A stretch of DNA of 16,292 nt from an uncultured Clostridium sp. GTDB taxonomy: Bacteria; Bacillota; Clostridia; TANB77; CAG-508. The stretch covers positions 1-16,292 of the forward strand of contig USBY01000030.1 of NCBI GenBank assembly GCA_900553015.1, read 5' to 3'. The position numbers were made by a program, and so were the translations under genes. Below the pieces are notes generated by a model. It was not told the DNA's origin. It saw only the letters and a list, made by a program, of their open reading frames with translations, and did not search any database. Positions 8,889-16,178 of the stretch are shown here, piece by piece. The stretch's first letter is position 1. The number at the start of each line of letters is the position of its first letter.

Positions 8889-10238
8889 ATGAGCGAGCAT
8901 ATTAGCAATCTTGTAGAAAGTAAATTAAAGAAAATCAAAGAAGAAAAAAATGTATTTGATACAGGAAAAGTAATTAGGCTAAAAGACTATATTATAGAAG
9001 TATCTGGTCTTGAAAATGTTGCTTATTATGAAAAAGTAACAATTAGAGGAAAAGGAATGGGATATGTTAATGAAATAAAGGAGAACTCTGTAATAGTTGC
9101 TGTTGTTAAAGAAGATAAACCAATAGAAATTGGTGACACTGTAAACACAACAGGGGAAAGATTTAGAGCAATCTTTGCAGAAGAAGCTTTAGGTAGAGTT
9201 ACAGATTTATTCGGGGTAGATTTATTAACAGGAAGAGCATTCGAAAAATTTAAATATATAGACATAGAAAGACCAACAGTACCTATAATGGATAGAACAC
9301 CAGTTAACAGACCAATGATGACTGGAATTGCTGGAATAGACTTAATATACCCAATTGGTAGAGGACAAAGACAATTAATAATAGGAGATAAGAAAACTGG
9401 AAAAACACAAATTGCTTTAGATACTATAGTAAACCAAGGACAAATAATGAAAGAAAAGTCTAACGAAAATGATATTATATGTATTTATATAGCAGTTGGT
9501 AAAACAAAGAAAGAAATAAAATCAATTTACAACGAACTATTAAGAAGAAATGCATTATCATATACAATGATAGTAGCTGCTACTAATGATGATAAAACTA
9601 CAGTACAAAGTTTAATACCATATGTAGGATTATCAATAGCAGAAGAGTATATGATGCAAAAGAAAGATGTAGTAGTTGTAATAGATGATTTAAAAAGTCA
9701 TGCAGAAAGCTATAGAGAAATAAGCTTAATATCAAATAAAGCACCAGGAAGAGAAGCATATCCAGCAGACATATTCTTTTTACATTCAAGATTATTAGAA
9801 AAAGGATGTCAACACAAATGTGGTGGATCCATAACAATTCTTCCAATAGTAGAAACAAAAGGTGGAGATATAACAGATTATATTTCTACAAACATTATAT
9901 CTATAACAGATGGACAAATTGTTCTATCTGAAAAACAATTTAAAAAAGGTCAAAAACCAGCTATAAATTATGGTGTATCTGTTTCAAGATTAGGTGGAGC
10001 AGTACAAACAGAAGAAATGAAAAAATTAGGTTCTAGTGTAAGACGTGAACTTCTAAGTTACTTAGAAACAAAAGAAGTATACGAACTTGCTAACATGGAC
10101 GAAATGAGTCCAGAATTAAGAGAAAAGATGAGAAAAGGTAAATTAATAGAGCAAGCTCTAAGACAAAATAAATTTTCTCCATTAACACAAAAAGAAATTA
10201 AAGAAAGATTCAAAATGTTAGGTGAGGATGCTAAATGA
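8889..10238 (+). CDS. atpA: F1-like ATPase subunit alpha (short form)
   Basis: The 449-residue protein starts at ATG 8889 behind AAGGGTGA. Order: short N-terminal helix, beta-barrel (about 24-90), nucleotide domain and truncated C-terminal helical domain. Visible motifs are PIGRGQRQLIIGDKKTGKT (155-173) with Walker A GDKKTGKT, Walker B VVVVIDD (261-267), APGREAYPADIFFLHSRLLE (285-304) and SVSRLGG (364-370), whose Arg367 matches the arginine finger that completes the catalytic site of beta. It should therefore bind nucleotide and support catalysis. It is about 55 residues shorter than usual alpha subunits (500-510); the loss is at the C-terminus. A CQHKC motif (307-311) replaces part of a normally cysteine-free loop. 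Its TGA stop overlaps the gamma start (ATGA). Confidence 0.96.
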   Translation: MSEHISNLVESKLKKIKEEKNVFDTGKVIRLKDYIIEVSGLENVAYYEKVTIRGKGMGYVNEIKENSVIVAVVKEDKPIEIGDTVNTTGERFRAIFAEEALGRVTDLFGVDLLTGRAFEKFKYIDIERPTVPIMDRTPVNRPMMTGIAGIDLIYPIGRGQRQLIIGDKKTGKTQIALDTIVNQGQIMKEKSNENDIICIYIAVGKTKKEIKSIYNELLRRNALSYTMIVAATNDDKTTVQSLIPYVGLSIAEEYMMQKKDVVVVIDDLKSHAESYREISLISNKAPGREAYPADIFFLHSRLLEKGCQHKCGGSITILPIVETKGGDITDYISTNIISITDGQIVLSEKQFKKGQKPAINYGVSVSRLGGAVQTEEMKKLGSSVRRELLSYLETKEVYELANMDEMSPELREKMRKGKLIEQALRQNKFSPLTQKEIKERFKMLGEDAK

Positions 10239-11029
10239 GAATAAGAAATGTAGTAAAAGTAATGAATTTTCATTCTTTACTTAGAGTAGACTCTGCAAGA
10301 AGAAATGCTGAAAAGTATTTTGAGTATGAAAAAGAAATTACAGATTTTGCAGATAATATACTAAATAATAGAAACTTAATATTGGATAAAAAAGTATTAA
10401 AGTTAAATAAAGAAGACAAGCCTTTAAACGTTTATATTGGAAACGACTTAGGATTTTGTGGAAACTTTAATACAAATGTAAATGATTTAGCAAAAGCTGA
10501 TTCAGACATAGATAAAATTATTATAGGAAAGAAAATTACAAATGAAAAAAATAATGTAATTTTATCAATGACAAAGGATGAGTATCCAAGTAAGATAGGA
10601 GAGATTGAAGATATTTTGTATGATGCAATAGTACATGCAAAATATAGTGAAATAAATATCATCTATAATCATTATTATAATATAAGTAAAATCGAATTAA
10701 GAAAGAAGAAAATCTTACCAATAGAAAGTATAAAAGAAGAAGAGTCACAAGAAAAAAAGCATCACTTAGAAGATTTTGCAATAGAAGGAGATATAAATAG
10801 TATATTAAGAAATATAATTGTACTATATTTATCATATGAAATAAAAATTGCAACAGAAAATAGTTTTGCATCTGAAAATATAATGAGACAAACTATTACA
10901 AAAGAATCTTTAAAGAAATTAGATGAAATAGAAGAAGAAAATTTAAGAAAAGAAAGAAAAATAATTAAAAATAAGAACTTTAAAAAAGTCTTAGAAAACT
11001 TTACAAATTTAAATTTTAAAGAAGAATAG
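10235..11029 (+). CDS. atpG: F1-like ATPase subunit gamma (central rotor)
   Basis: The 264-residue product overlaps alpha by 4 nt (ATGA at 10235), implying coupled translation. The N-terminal helix (about 5-45) aligns with the family's TKAM-x-MVA region in the form VKVMNFHSLLRVDSARRNAE. NDLGFCGNFN (70-79) matches the conserved SD-x-GLCG-x-FN of gamma. The C-terminal helix begins near ATENSFASENIM (about 208) and is very Lys/Glu-rich. Gamma is the asymmetric shaft that turns inside alpha3beta3 and joins the c-ring. It is somewhat shorter than the usual 280-290 residues and clearly divergent, but position and both end helices support the call. Confidence 0.9.
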   Translation: MRIRNVVKVMNFHSLLRVDSARRNAEKYFEYEKEITDFADNILNNRNLILDKKVLKLNKEDKPLNVYIGNDLGFCGNFNTNVNDLAKADSDIDKIIIGKKITNEKNNVILSMTKDEYPSKIGEIEDILYDAIVHAKYSEINIIYNHYYNISKIELRKKKILPIESIKEEESQEKKHHLEDFAIEGDINSILRNIIVLYLSYEIKIATENSFASENIMRQTITKESLKKLDEIEEENLRKERKIIKNKNFKKVLENFTNLNFKEE

Positions 11030-11047
11030 TAGGAAGGTGTAGATATA

Positions 11048-12415
11048 ATGACTAAAGAAAAGGAAGTAATAGGAAGAATAATTGGTATTTCCGAACTTAA
11101 TGTTAAAGTATTATTATTTAGCGAAAATGTTAAAATTAATGATATATTAACATGTGAAGATGAAGAAGGTATCAGAAAATTTGAAGTAGTTCAAATAGAC
11201 AATAATATAGCTTCTACAGTTCCTTTTGAAAGAGTTATAGGATTAAAAAAAGGAGAAGCTGTAACTCTAGAAGAGGGAGGACTACAAATAGAATATTCTG
11301 ATGAAATATTAGGAAAAGTATTTAATCCTTATGGAGATGTAATTAACCATAAAGAATTAAAATCTAAAAAAAGAAGAAATGTTTATGACAGAAAACTTTC
11401 TTTTAAAGAAATTAATATTAATAATGAGCCATTATGGACAGGAATAAAAGCATTAGACTTCTTTGCACCACTTCAAAAAGGTTTTAAAATGGGACTTTTA
11501 GGTGGAGCCGGAGTTGGAAAAACGGTATTAATAAAAGAAATTATTAATAACGTTTATAAAAGATTAAAATCTAACGCCGTATTTATTGGTGTTGGTGAAC
11601 GTTCTCGTGAAGGACAAGAATTAATAGAAGAAATGCAAGAATCAGACCTATTAGATAAAATGTCTATGGTATTTGGACAAATGGGTGAAAATCCATGTTC
11701 ACGTTCTAAGGCAGTATATAGTGGTTTAACACTTGCAGAATACTTAAGAGACGTAAAAGACCAAGACGTATTAGTATTTATAGATAACATATATCGTTTT
11801 ATACAAGCTAAGTCTGAAATATCAACAGAAATGAAAAGGGTTCCAATAGAAAATGGATATCCTACAACAATGGTATCAGATGTAACAGATGTAGAAGAAA
11901 GAATAAATTCTACAGATAATGGATCAATAACATCATTCCAAGCTATATATATACCAGCAGATGATATAACAGATGAAGCAGTTCAAGCTATAACAACACA
12001 TATGGACGGACAAGTAGTTCTTGACCGTAAAGTTGCAGAAAAGGGTATTTACCCAGCAATAAATGTATTTAAAACTACAAGTAAAGCAGTAGACGCAGAA
12101 GTTGTAGGACAAAAACACTATGATTTAGTTCAAGAAACGCTAAGATATTTATCAAGATATGAAGAACTAGAAGAAATAATCGCAGTTCTTGGTATTGATG
12201 AATTATCAGAAGAAGATAGAATGATATTCTATCGTTCTAGAAAGTTAAGAAATTACTTTACACAACCAATGTTCGTTTCTGAGAACTTTACAGGAATAAA
12301 AGGGGTTATGGTAGATATCGAAGATACACTTCAAGATGTAGAAGATATCTTAAATGGAAAATATGATGATGTAGACGAAAGTAAATTATTATTTAGAGGT
12401 ACATTACATGGATAA
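11048..12415 (+). CDS. atpD: F1-like ATPase subunit beta (catalytic)
   Basis: This 455-residue protein starts at ATG 11048 after AGGAAGGTG. The catalytic machinery is intact: Walker A GGAGVGKT (152-159), GERSREG with the general-base Glu184 and Arg187, Walker B VLVFIDN (241-247), GSITSFQAIYIPADDITD (292-309) and GIYPA (333-337). An exact DELSEED (384-390) lies in the C-terminal domain that pushes on gamma. Length is close to canonical beta (460-470); the C-terminus ends RGTLHG, lacking the final short acidic helix of housekeeping beta. The complete DELSEED and active site argue for an active, torque-producing ATPase rather than a relic. The stop codon lies inside the start region of epsilon (8-nt overlap). 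Confidence 0.97.
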   Translation: MTKEKEVIGRIIGISELNVKVLLFSENVKINDILTCEDEEGIRKFEVVQIDNNIASTVPFERVIGLKKGEAVTLEEGGLQIEYSDEILGKVFNPYGDVINHKELKSKKRRNVYDRKLSFKEININNEPLWTGIKALDFFAPLQKGFKMGLLGGAGVGKTVLIKEIINNVYKRLKSNAVFIGVGERSREGQELIEEMQESDLLDKMSMVFGQMGENPCSRSKAVYSGLTLAEYLRDVKDQDVLVFIDNIYRFIQAKSEISTEMKRVPIENGYPTTMVSDVTDVEERINSTDNGSITSFQAIYIPADDITDEAVQAITTHMDGQVVLDRKVAEKGIYPAINVFKTTSKAVDAEVVGQKHYDLVQETLRYLSRYEELEEIIAVLGIDELSEEDRMIFYRSRKLRNYFTQPMFVSENFTGIKGVMVDIEDTLQDVEDILNGKYDDVDESKLLFRGTLHG

Positions 12416-12692
12416 TGAAAAAGTAAATGAAAATACAAATCAAGCTGCCAAAATGAAAGTAAAAATTTTAAACATACGAAATGGTTTAAAAGCATATGAT
12501 AATGTTTCCATAATAAAAATTAAGAGTAAAAAATACAACTTAAGTATTATGGAAGATTATCTACCAGTAATTGGAGAAGTAGATGGCGATGTTGAGATAA
12601 TTGCGCTTGATAATTTTGTTAAGTTAACAAATATAATTGGCTATTATATGTTAAAACATAATGAATTTAAATTATTTATAAAAGAGGAATAA
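12408..12692 (+). CDS. atpC: F1-like ATPase subunit epsilon, beta-sandwich only
   Basis: The 94-residue product begins inside the end of beta (8-nt overlap), with GAGG at 12396-12399 as ribosome binding site. After a polar leader (1-15) residues 16-94 follow the epsilon beta-sandwich pattern, with MKVKILN (16-22) like the first strand and IMEDYLPVIGEVDGDVEII in the position of the G-x-L-P-x-HAP-x-x-x-x-L-x-G segment. The two C-terminal helices of ordinary epsilon (130-140 residues), which bind ATP and can inhibit F1, are absent. Position directly after beta supports the identity. Sequence similarity alone is weak. The subunit would join gamma to the c-ring without regulating ATPase activity. 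Confidence 0.75.
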   Translation: MDNEKVNENTNQAAKMKVKILNIRNGLKAYDNVSIIKIKSKKYNLSIMEDYLPVIGEVDGDVEIIALDNFVKLTNIIGYYMLKHNEFKLFIKEE

Positions 12693-12693
12693 A

Positions 12694-13308
12694 ATGTTAG
12701 ATACAATACTTTACGAATTAAGCAAAGTTGCTTGGGTATTGCCAATATTTTTAGGAATAATATTATTATTAAGTTTTATAATGTATTTAGTCACTAAGAA
12801 ATTTAATATACACAAAAAGAGTGTAATATTAAGTGGAATGTTTATGGGACTTAGTAATAAGCAAATTATAATGATAATATCAATTTTTATAAGAACATTT
12901 TTAGTAATATTTACCGCTTGCGTATATAGCAAAAGTATATTATTATATTTACTAATGATAGCTATTTCCTCTATAATATTTGCAGTACTTAATTTAAAGA
13001 GAGCAATTTTAGAAATAGTAAGCACTGGTGCACAAATTGTTGCACTATATTTAATAAATATACTAACAAGTTATATGATAGAAGAAAGTAATGATACATA
13101 TGTACTTGTAATAAAAATATGTTTAATGATATTTTTAATAGTATATGCAGTATATTTCTTCTTAAAGAATTTTGAAGATATTATAACAAACCACAAAAGG
13201 AGAACGGTTGATGAAAGAAGAAAAGGAAAATCAAAAGACAAAAGAAGAGAAAGTAAACTTAAAGGAAACAAAGGAAAAGAAAGTATCCAAGAAAGCAGTG
13301 AAAGCTAA
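12694..13308 (+). CDS. Five-helix membrane protein of the F1-like operon (possible subunit a replacement)
   Basis: I do not recognise a family. The 204-residue protein starts at ATG 12694 behind AGAGG, one base after the epsilon stop codon. Hydrophobic segments lie at about 12-34, 56-78, 81-99, 104-128 and 136-157, followed by a strongly basic tail (158-204, many Lys/Arg) expected in the cytoplasm. Arg67 lies inside the second helix (ISIFIRTFLVIF), which is unusual. ATP synthase subunit a also has about five helices and an essential membrane Arg, but none of its typical sequence around that Arg (LRLFGN-like) is visible. Being the only polytopic protein in the operon, it is the best candidate for the membrane stator facing the c-ring. 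Its last 98 nt overlap the next gene in another frame. Confidence 0.75.
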   Translation: MLDTILYELSKVAWVLPIFLGIILLLSFIMYLVTKKFNIHKKSVILSGMFMGLSNKQIIMIISIFIRTFLVIFTACVYSKSILLYLLMIAISSIIFAVLNLKRAILEIVSTGAQIVALYLINILTSYMIEESNDTYVLVIKICLMIFLIVYAVYFFLKNFEDIITNHKRRTVDERRKGKSKDKRRESKLKGNKGKESIQESSES

Positions 13309-14629
13309 AGAAGAAGCTACTGATGAAAAAGTAGTAAAAAAAGCACCTGCTAAAAAAGATGCTACTAAAGAAAAGAAAACTGTAAGTAAGGCTAAAGTAA
13401 AAGCAGAAAAAGAAGATAATGCAGAAGTTGTGGCTGAAGTTAAGGAAGAAAAGAAGACTACTAAAAAAGCAACAACTAAAACTGCAAAAGAAAAAGCTGC
13501 TAGTGACGAAAAAGAGCCAAAAAAGACAACAGCTAAGAAAAAGACTTCAACTTCAAAGAAGAAGGTAGATGAAGATGTTTCTGAAGTAGAAGTAAAGGAA
13601 GAGGAAGCTACTGTAGTAGCATCTAATAATGATGCTACAGAAGAGGCTGATGAAGCAAAAGTAGAACCTGTAGAAGAATCAAAAAAGACAAAAGAAAACA
13701 ATGCAAAATTAGAAGCAAGTATAGCAAAACTAAAAGGTAAAAAAGTTGCCGAAAAAAGTGAAGCTAAAGATTCTAAGCCAGACACAGACTTAGATGAAGG
13801 TGAAGAAATTATTATTGATGCTCCAAAAACAGATTCAGAAAATCAAAAAAGAAAAGAAAAAATAGAAGAACAAGCTGAATTATTAGAAAAGAAAAAGAAA
13901 AGAAAGAGCTCAATAATAACTACATCAATAATTGCTGCATTAATTGTAATAATTGTAATTGTAATAATTATAATAGGAAGTTTAAATAGTACTACTGTAG
14001 AAAGCCATGATTTTTACCAATGGTATTCTGGACAAAGAGTAGAATATAAAGGTGAATTAACATTTACAAGAAAAGAAGGTCTTACAGAGTTAAAAGCTAC
14101 AGATAGAAAAGTTACTTTAGATTCTACACCAGTATATTATGCAGATGAAAATGATAAGGTTATTTTTCCAGAAGATATGGCAGTAGTTTATCCTAATAAT
14201 AATGGTATGATGTATAGAATAAATCATTTTGCAGATATTACTGAGGAAAATGGAGATATTTACTTAGAAACTAATTTAGCTACAAAAACAAATAAAACTA
14301 AATTAGAAAAAGCATTTTTATATGACGGACAAGATTTATATTTCTTCTTAGAAAGAACAAACATTACAGTTAATGGAACAACTTATGAAGTTTCACCATT
14401 ATCATATGCTATAGTAAGATATAAACAAAGTGTAGAAATATATAACTATGCAAAAGATGAATATCAATATATAGATACAACAGAAACTCAAGATGCAAAA
14501 GTTGTAACAGATACTTACACAATTAATATGAGTGTAGATTCTTTACAAACTGCAGAAAAAGAGCAATTATTAATTAAAGGTTTAAGTTATTTACAAGAGT
14601 TCGGAACAACAGAAGAAACAAAAGAATAA
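13211..14629 (+). CDS. Type II membrane protein with Lys/Glu/Ala-rich cytoplasmic arm and shared ectodomain
   Basis: ATG 13211 follows AGGAGA (13198-13203) at 7 nt; a TTG at 13208 is less likely. The 472-residue protein has three parts. Residues 1-230 are almost pure Lys/Glu/Ala/Thr/Val with KKAPAKK- and KKTTKKA-like repeats, resembling disordered histone H1-like tails. A membrane helix spans about 235-258, preceded by a basic cluster (KKKKRKSS), so the Lys-rich arm should be cytoplasmic. Residues 259-472 form a beta-rich ectodomain whose FLYDGQDLYFFLERTNITV (369-387) aligns with the KI-x-D-x-x-YL-x-x-x-N motif of the 852 and 6355 proteins. It could connect a cytoplasmic component (F1, ribosome, nucleoid or another acidic partner) to the extracytoplasmic assembly; this is inference. 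It is the last gene before the operon terminator. Confidence 0.82.
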   Translation: MKEEKENQKTKEEKVNLKETKEKKVSKKAVKAKEEATDEKVVKKAPAKKDATKEKKTVSKAKVKAEKEDNAEVVAEVKEEKKTTKKATTKTAKEKAASDEKEPKKTTAKKKTSTSKKKVDEDVSEVEVKEEEATVVASNNDATEEADEAKVEPVEESKKTKENNAKLEASIAKLKGKKVAEKSEAKDSKPDTDLDEGEEIIIDAPKTDSENQKRKEKIEEQAELLEKKKKRKSSIITTSIIAALIVIIVIVIIIIGSLNSTTVESHDFYQWYSGQRVEYKGELTFTRKEGLTELKATDRKVTLDSTPVYYADENDKVIFPEDMAVVYPNNNGMMYRINHFADITEENGDIYLETNLATKTNKTKLEKAFLYDGQDLYFFLERTNITVNGTTYEVSPLSYAIVRYKQSVEIYNYAKDEYQYIDTTETQDAKVVTDTYTINMSVDSLQTAEKEQLLIKGLSYLQEFGTTEETKE

Positions 14630-14634
14630 TCGAA

Positions 14635-14667
14635 AACGTTCCCAAGATTTGGGGACGTTCTTTTTTT
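14635..14667 (+). terminator. Rho-independent terminator of the F1-like operon
   Basis: AACGTTCCC (14635-14643) pairs with GGGGACGTT (14651-14659), one G-T pair included, around a 7-nt loop, then C and seven Ts (14661-14667). It lies 5 nt after the stop codon of the last operon gene. Confidence 0.88.
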
Positions 14668-14751
14668 CGGGATTTGGGGAAGTTCCTACGGGATTTGGGG
14701 ACGTTCCTACGGGATTTGGGGACGTTCCTACGGGATTTGGGGACGTTCCTT
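14668..14751. repeat. Four tandem 21-bp repeats (GGGATTTGGGGACGTTCC core)
   Basis: Units at 14668-14688, 14689-14709, 14710-14730 and 14731-14751 share the core GGGATTTGGGGACGTTCC; the first has AAGTT for ACGTT and the last ends T for A. The right arm and loop of the preceding terminator (GATTTGGGGACGTTC) are a further partial copy, so the array appears to have grown from the terminator arm. There are no unique spacers, so this is not CRISPR. Confidence 0.95.
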
Positions 14752-15183
14752 AAATCCCTATTTTTTGTTAAAAGATACTTTAGTGTTATGTTTAAATTAG
14801 TAAAATGTTAAGCAACTAAGAAGGCTATGTTTTGGTATTAAAATAATGTCGAATAAAGTAGACAAAAAAAGCTTGAAAAACAGCATATAAGATGATTAAA
14901 TATAAATACTTAGGATATTACCTGAGTTATCATTTTTTTCAAATTTATTTAATGTAAAACTAACTTTTATAGTTCAAAATTTTATATTTGTTTATTATAT
15001 TAATTGGTTCGAATAAATAAAAAGAGTTATCAAATTTTTTTTATCTAATTTATTATTCTAAATAAAATACCCAAAATAAAATTTTTAAGTTTATTATAAA
15101 AAACAAAATATCCTAAGGAATAAATTAAGTTTTACTATCTAGTTGAACAAAAGTTAAACATTTGGTAAAATAGAAGGAGAGAT
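14752..15183. other. AT-rich intergenic gap without a recognisable gene
   Basis: These 432 bases hold no credible reading frame. Visible structure is limited. There is a 7-bp hairpin at 14908-14927 (ACTTAGG / CCTGAGT, one G-T pair) with a T-run five bases on (14933-14939), a weak terminator candidate. CTTAGGATATT (14909-14919) also recurs inverted as AATATCCTAAG (15107-15117). The 3' end holds a promoter-like sequence and the ribosome binding site for the Rpn gene. Confidence 0.5.
15143..15171 (+). promoter_or_regulatory. Sigma-A-like promoter before the Rpn gene
   Basis: TTGAAC (15143-15148) and TAAAAT (15166-15171) are separated by exactly 17 nt, and TGG before the -10 adds an extended element. 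The predicted start near 15178 falls inside the AGAAGGAGAG ribosome binding site (15172-15181), which would leave a nearly leaderless mRNA. Either the true start is further upstream or expression is deliberately weak. Confidence 0.45.
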
Positions 15184-16041
15184 ATGGACAAAAACAAAAC
15201 ATTAGAACTTACAAATGATTACATATTTAAAAAAGTGTTTGGTAAGAAAGAAAATGAAGATATATTAAAAGATTTATTAGAAAGTATATTAGAGATAAAA
15301 ATAGATAAAATAGAAGCAATGCCAGAGGTAGAAATACAAAAAGAAAATATAGAAGATAGAATAGGAATATTAGATTTAAAAGCAACAATAAATTTTAATA
15401 CAACAGTTGATATAGAAATACAAGTAAAAGATTACCATAATATGGTAGAAAGAAGTACTTTTTATATTGCAGGTTTATACCATACAGGACTAAAAACTGG
15501 GGAAGAGTTTGAATCAAATAATAAAGTAATAGGTATAAATATATTAAAATTTAATATATTTGAGTGGGAAAAATATCATTCGAAAGGAATATTAAAAGAG
15601 CAAGAATTAAATAAAATAATGACAGATGCATTGGAATTGCATTTTTTAGAATTACCAAAGTTCTTGAGGAGTAAAAATGAAGGAAATAAAAAATTAAGAC
15701 AATGGTTAGACTTTATAAGTAATGAAAGAAAGGGGGAGATAGAAATGGCAGTAAAAGAGAATGAAAAAATAGCAAAGGCAAAAAAAGAGTATGAATATTT
15801 GACAGGGGATGCAGCTGTACAAAGATTAGCTTTTTTAAGAGATAAGTGGGAAAGAGATCATAATTCGGAAATAGCATGGGAAAGAAAAGAGGCGAGAAAA
15901 GAAGGAATACAAATAGGAGAATCGGAAAATAAAAAACAAATAGCTAAAGAAATGTTAAAGAGAAATATGAAAGAAGAAATAATTATAGAGATAACAAAAT
16001 TGACGAACGAAGAATTAGAAAAAATAAAAAAAGAGCTATAA
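15184..16041 (+). CDS. Rpn-family recombination-promoting nuclease / PD-(D/E)XK transposase-like protein
   Basis: The 285-residue protein starts at ATG 15184 after AAGGAGAG. The N-terminal NDYIFKKVFG (11-20) and the nuclease core are typical of the Rpn / PDDEXK_2 family: Asp in GILDLKA (about 61-67), then DIEIQVKDYHNM with the E-x-Q catalytic pair (about 76-82), then RSTFYIAGLYHTGL. The middle is helical (FLELPKFL and so on). The C-terminus is the family's charged helix with KEGIQIGESENKKQIAKEML and an E-x-I-x-x-IT-x-L-T-x-EEL ending. Length is in the usual range and no frameshift is visible, so it is probably intact. Members of this family cleave DNA and promote RecA-independent recombination in E. 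coli. It has its own terminator and is probably unrelated to the ATPase operon. Confidence 0.9.
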   Translation: MDKNKTLELTNDYIFKKVFGKKENEDILKDLLESILEIKIDKIEAMPEVEIQKENIEDRIGILDLKATINFNTTVDIEIQVKDYHNMVERSTFYIAGLYHTGLKTGEEFESNNKVIGINILKFNIFEWEKYHSKGILKEQELNKIMTDALELHFLELPKFLRSKNEGNKKLRQWLDFISNERKGEIEMAVKENEKIAKAKKEYEYLTGDAAVQRLAFLRDKWERDHNSEIAWERKEARKEGIQIGESENKKQIAKEMLKRNMKEEIIIEITKLTNEELEKIKKEL

Positions 16042-16074
16042 AATGAAATGTTATACAAATGTAAATAAAGTGAT

Positions 16075-16109
16075 AAAAAAGACTGTGCGTAAGAGGTACG
16101 GTCTTTTTT
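16075..16109 (+). terminator. Rho-independent terminator of the Rpn gene
   Basis: AAAAAAGACTGTGC (16075-16088) pairs over 14 bp with GTACGGTCTTTTTT (16096-16109), two G-T pairs included, around a 7-nt loop. The A/T tracts would allow function on both strands. Confidence 0.88.
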
Positions 16110-16123
16110 AGAAAAATAAAGTA

Positions 16124-16152
16124 TTTACAAAAAATAAAAAATTTCATAATAT
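16124..16152 (+). promoter_or_regulatory. Sigma-A-like promoter near the right edge
   Basis: TTTACA (16124-16129) and TAATAT (16147-16152) are 17 nt apart, just after the Rpn terminator. The predicted start is near 16159. A perfect AAGGAGA (16164-16170) lies shortly downstream, but no ATG, GTG or TTG follows at a normal distance. Confidence 0.5.
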
Positions 16153-16178
16153 GAAGTAAATAAAAGGAGAAATATAAA

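Noticed and set aside
8889..12415. Flagellar or type III secretion ATPase (FliI-like) or Rho
   Set aside because: Separate alpha and beta chains with gamma, epsilon and c genes, an exact DELSEED and F1 alpha PGREAYP motifs identify F1 rather than FliI or Rho.
7849..12692. Ordinary housekeeping ATP synthase operon
   Set aside because: The c subunit lacks the ion-binding carboxylate, no subunit a is recognisable, alpha and epsilon are truncated, and the flanking genes are surface proteins.
13231..13785. Antisense open frame of 184 codons, Ser/Phe/Ala-rich
   Set aside because: It is the mirror of the Lys/Glu/Ala repeats of the sense gene (Lys codons read as Phe/Leu, Glu as Ser/Phe). It has no ribosome binding site and no family features.
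852..14629. Mycoplasma-type MIB-MIP system
   Set aside because: No MIB or MIP-like protease or immunoglobulin-binding protein is visible, and tryptophan is encoded by UGG where checked, giving no sign of a mycoplasma code; only the F1-like subunits are comparable.
14668..14751. CRISPR array
   Set aside because: Units are directly adjacent 21-bp copies with no variable spacers and no cas genes nearby.
14909..15117. 11-bp inverted repeat CTTAGGATATT ... AATATCCTAAG as ends of a small mobile element
   Set aside because: The arms are short, no target duplication is visible, and chance matches are frequent in DNA this AT-rich.
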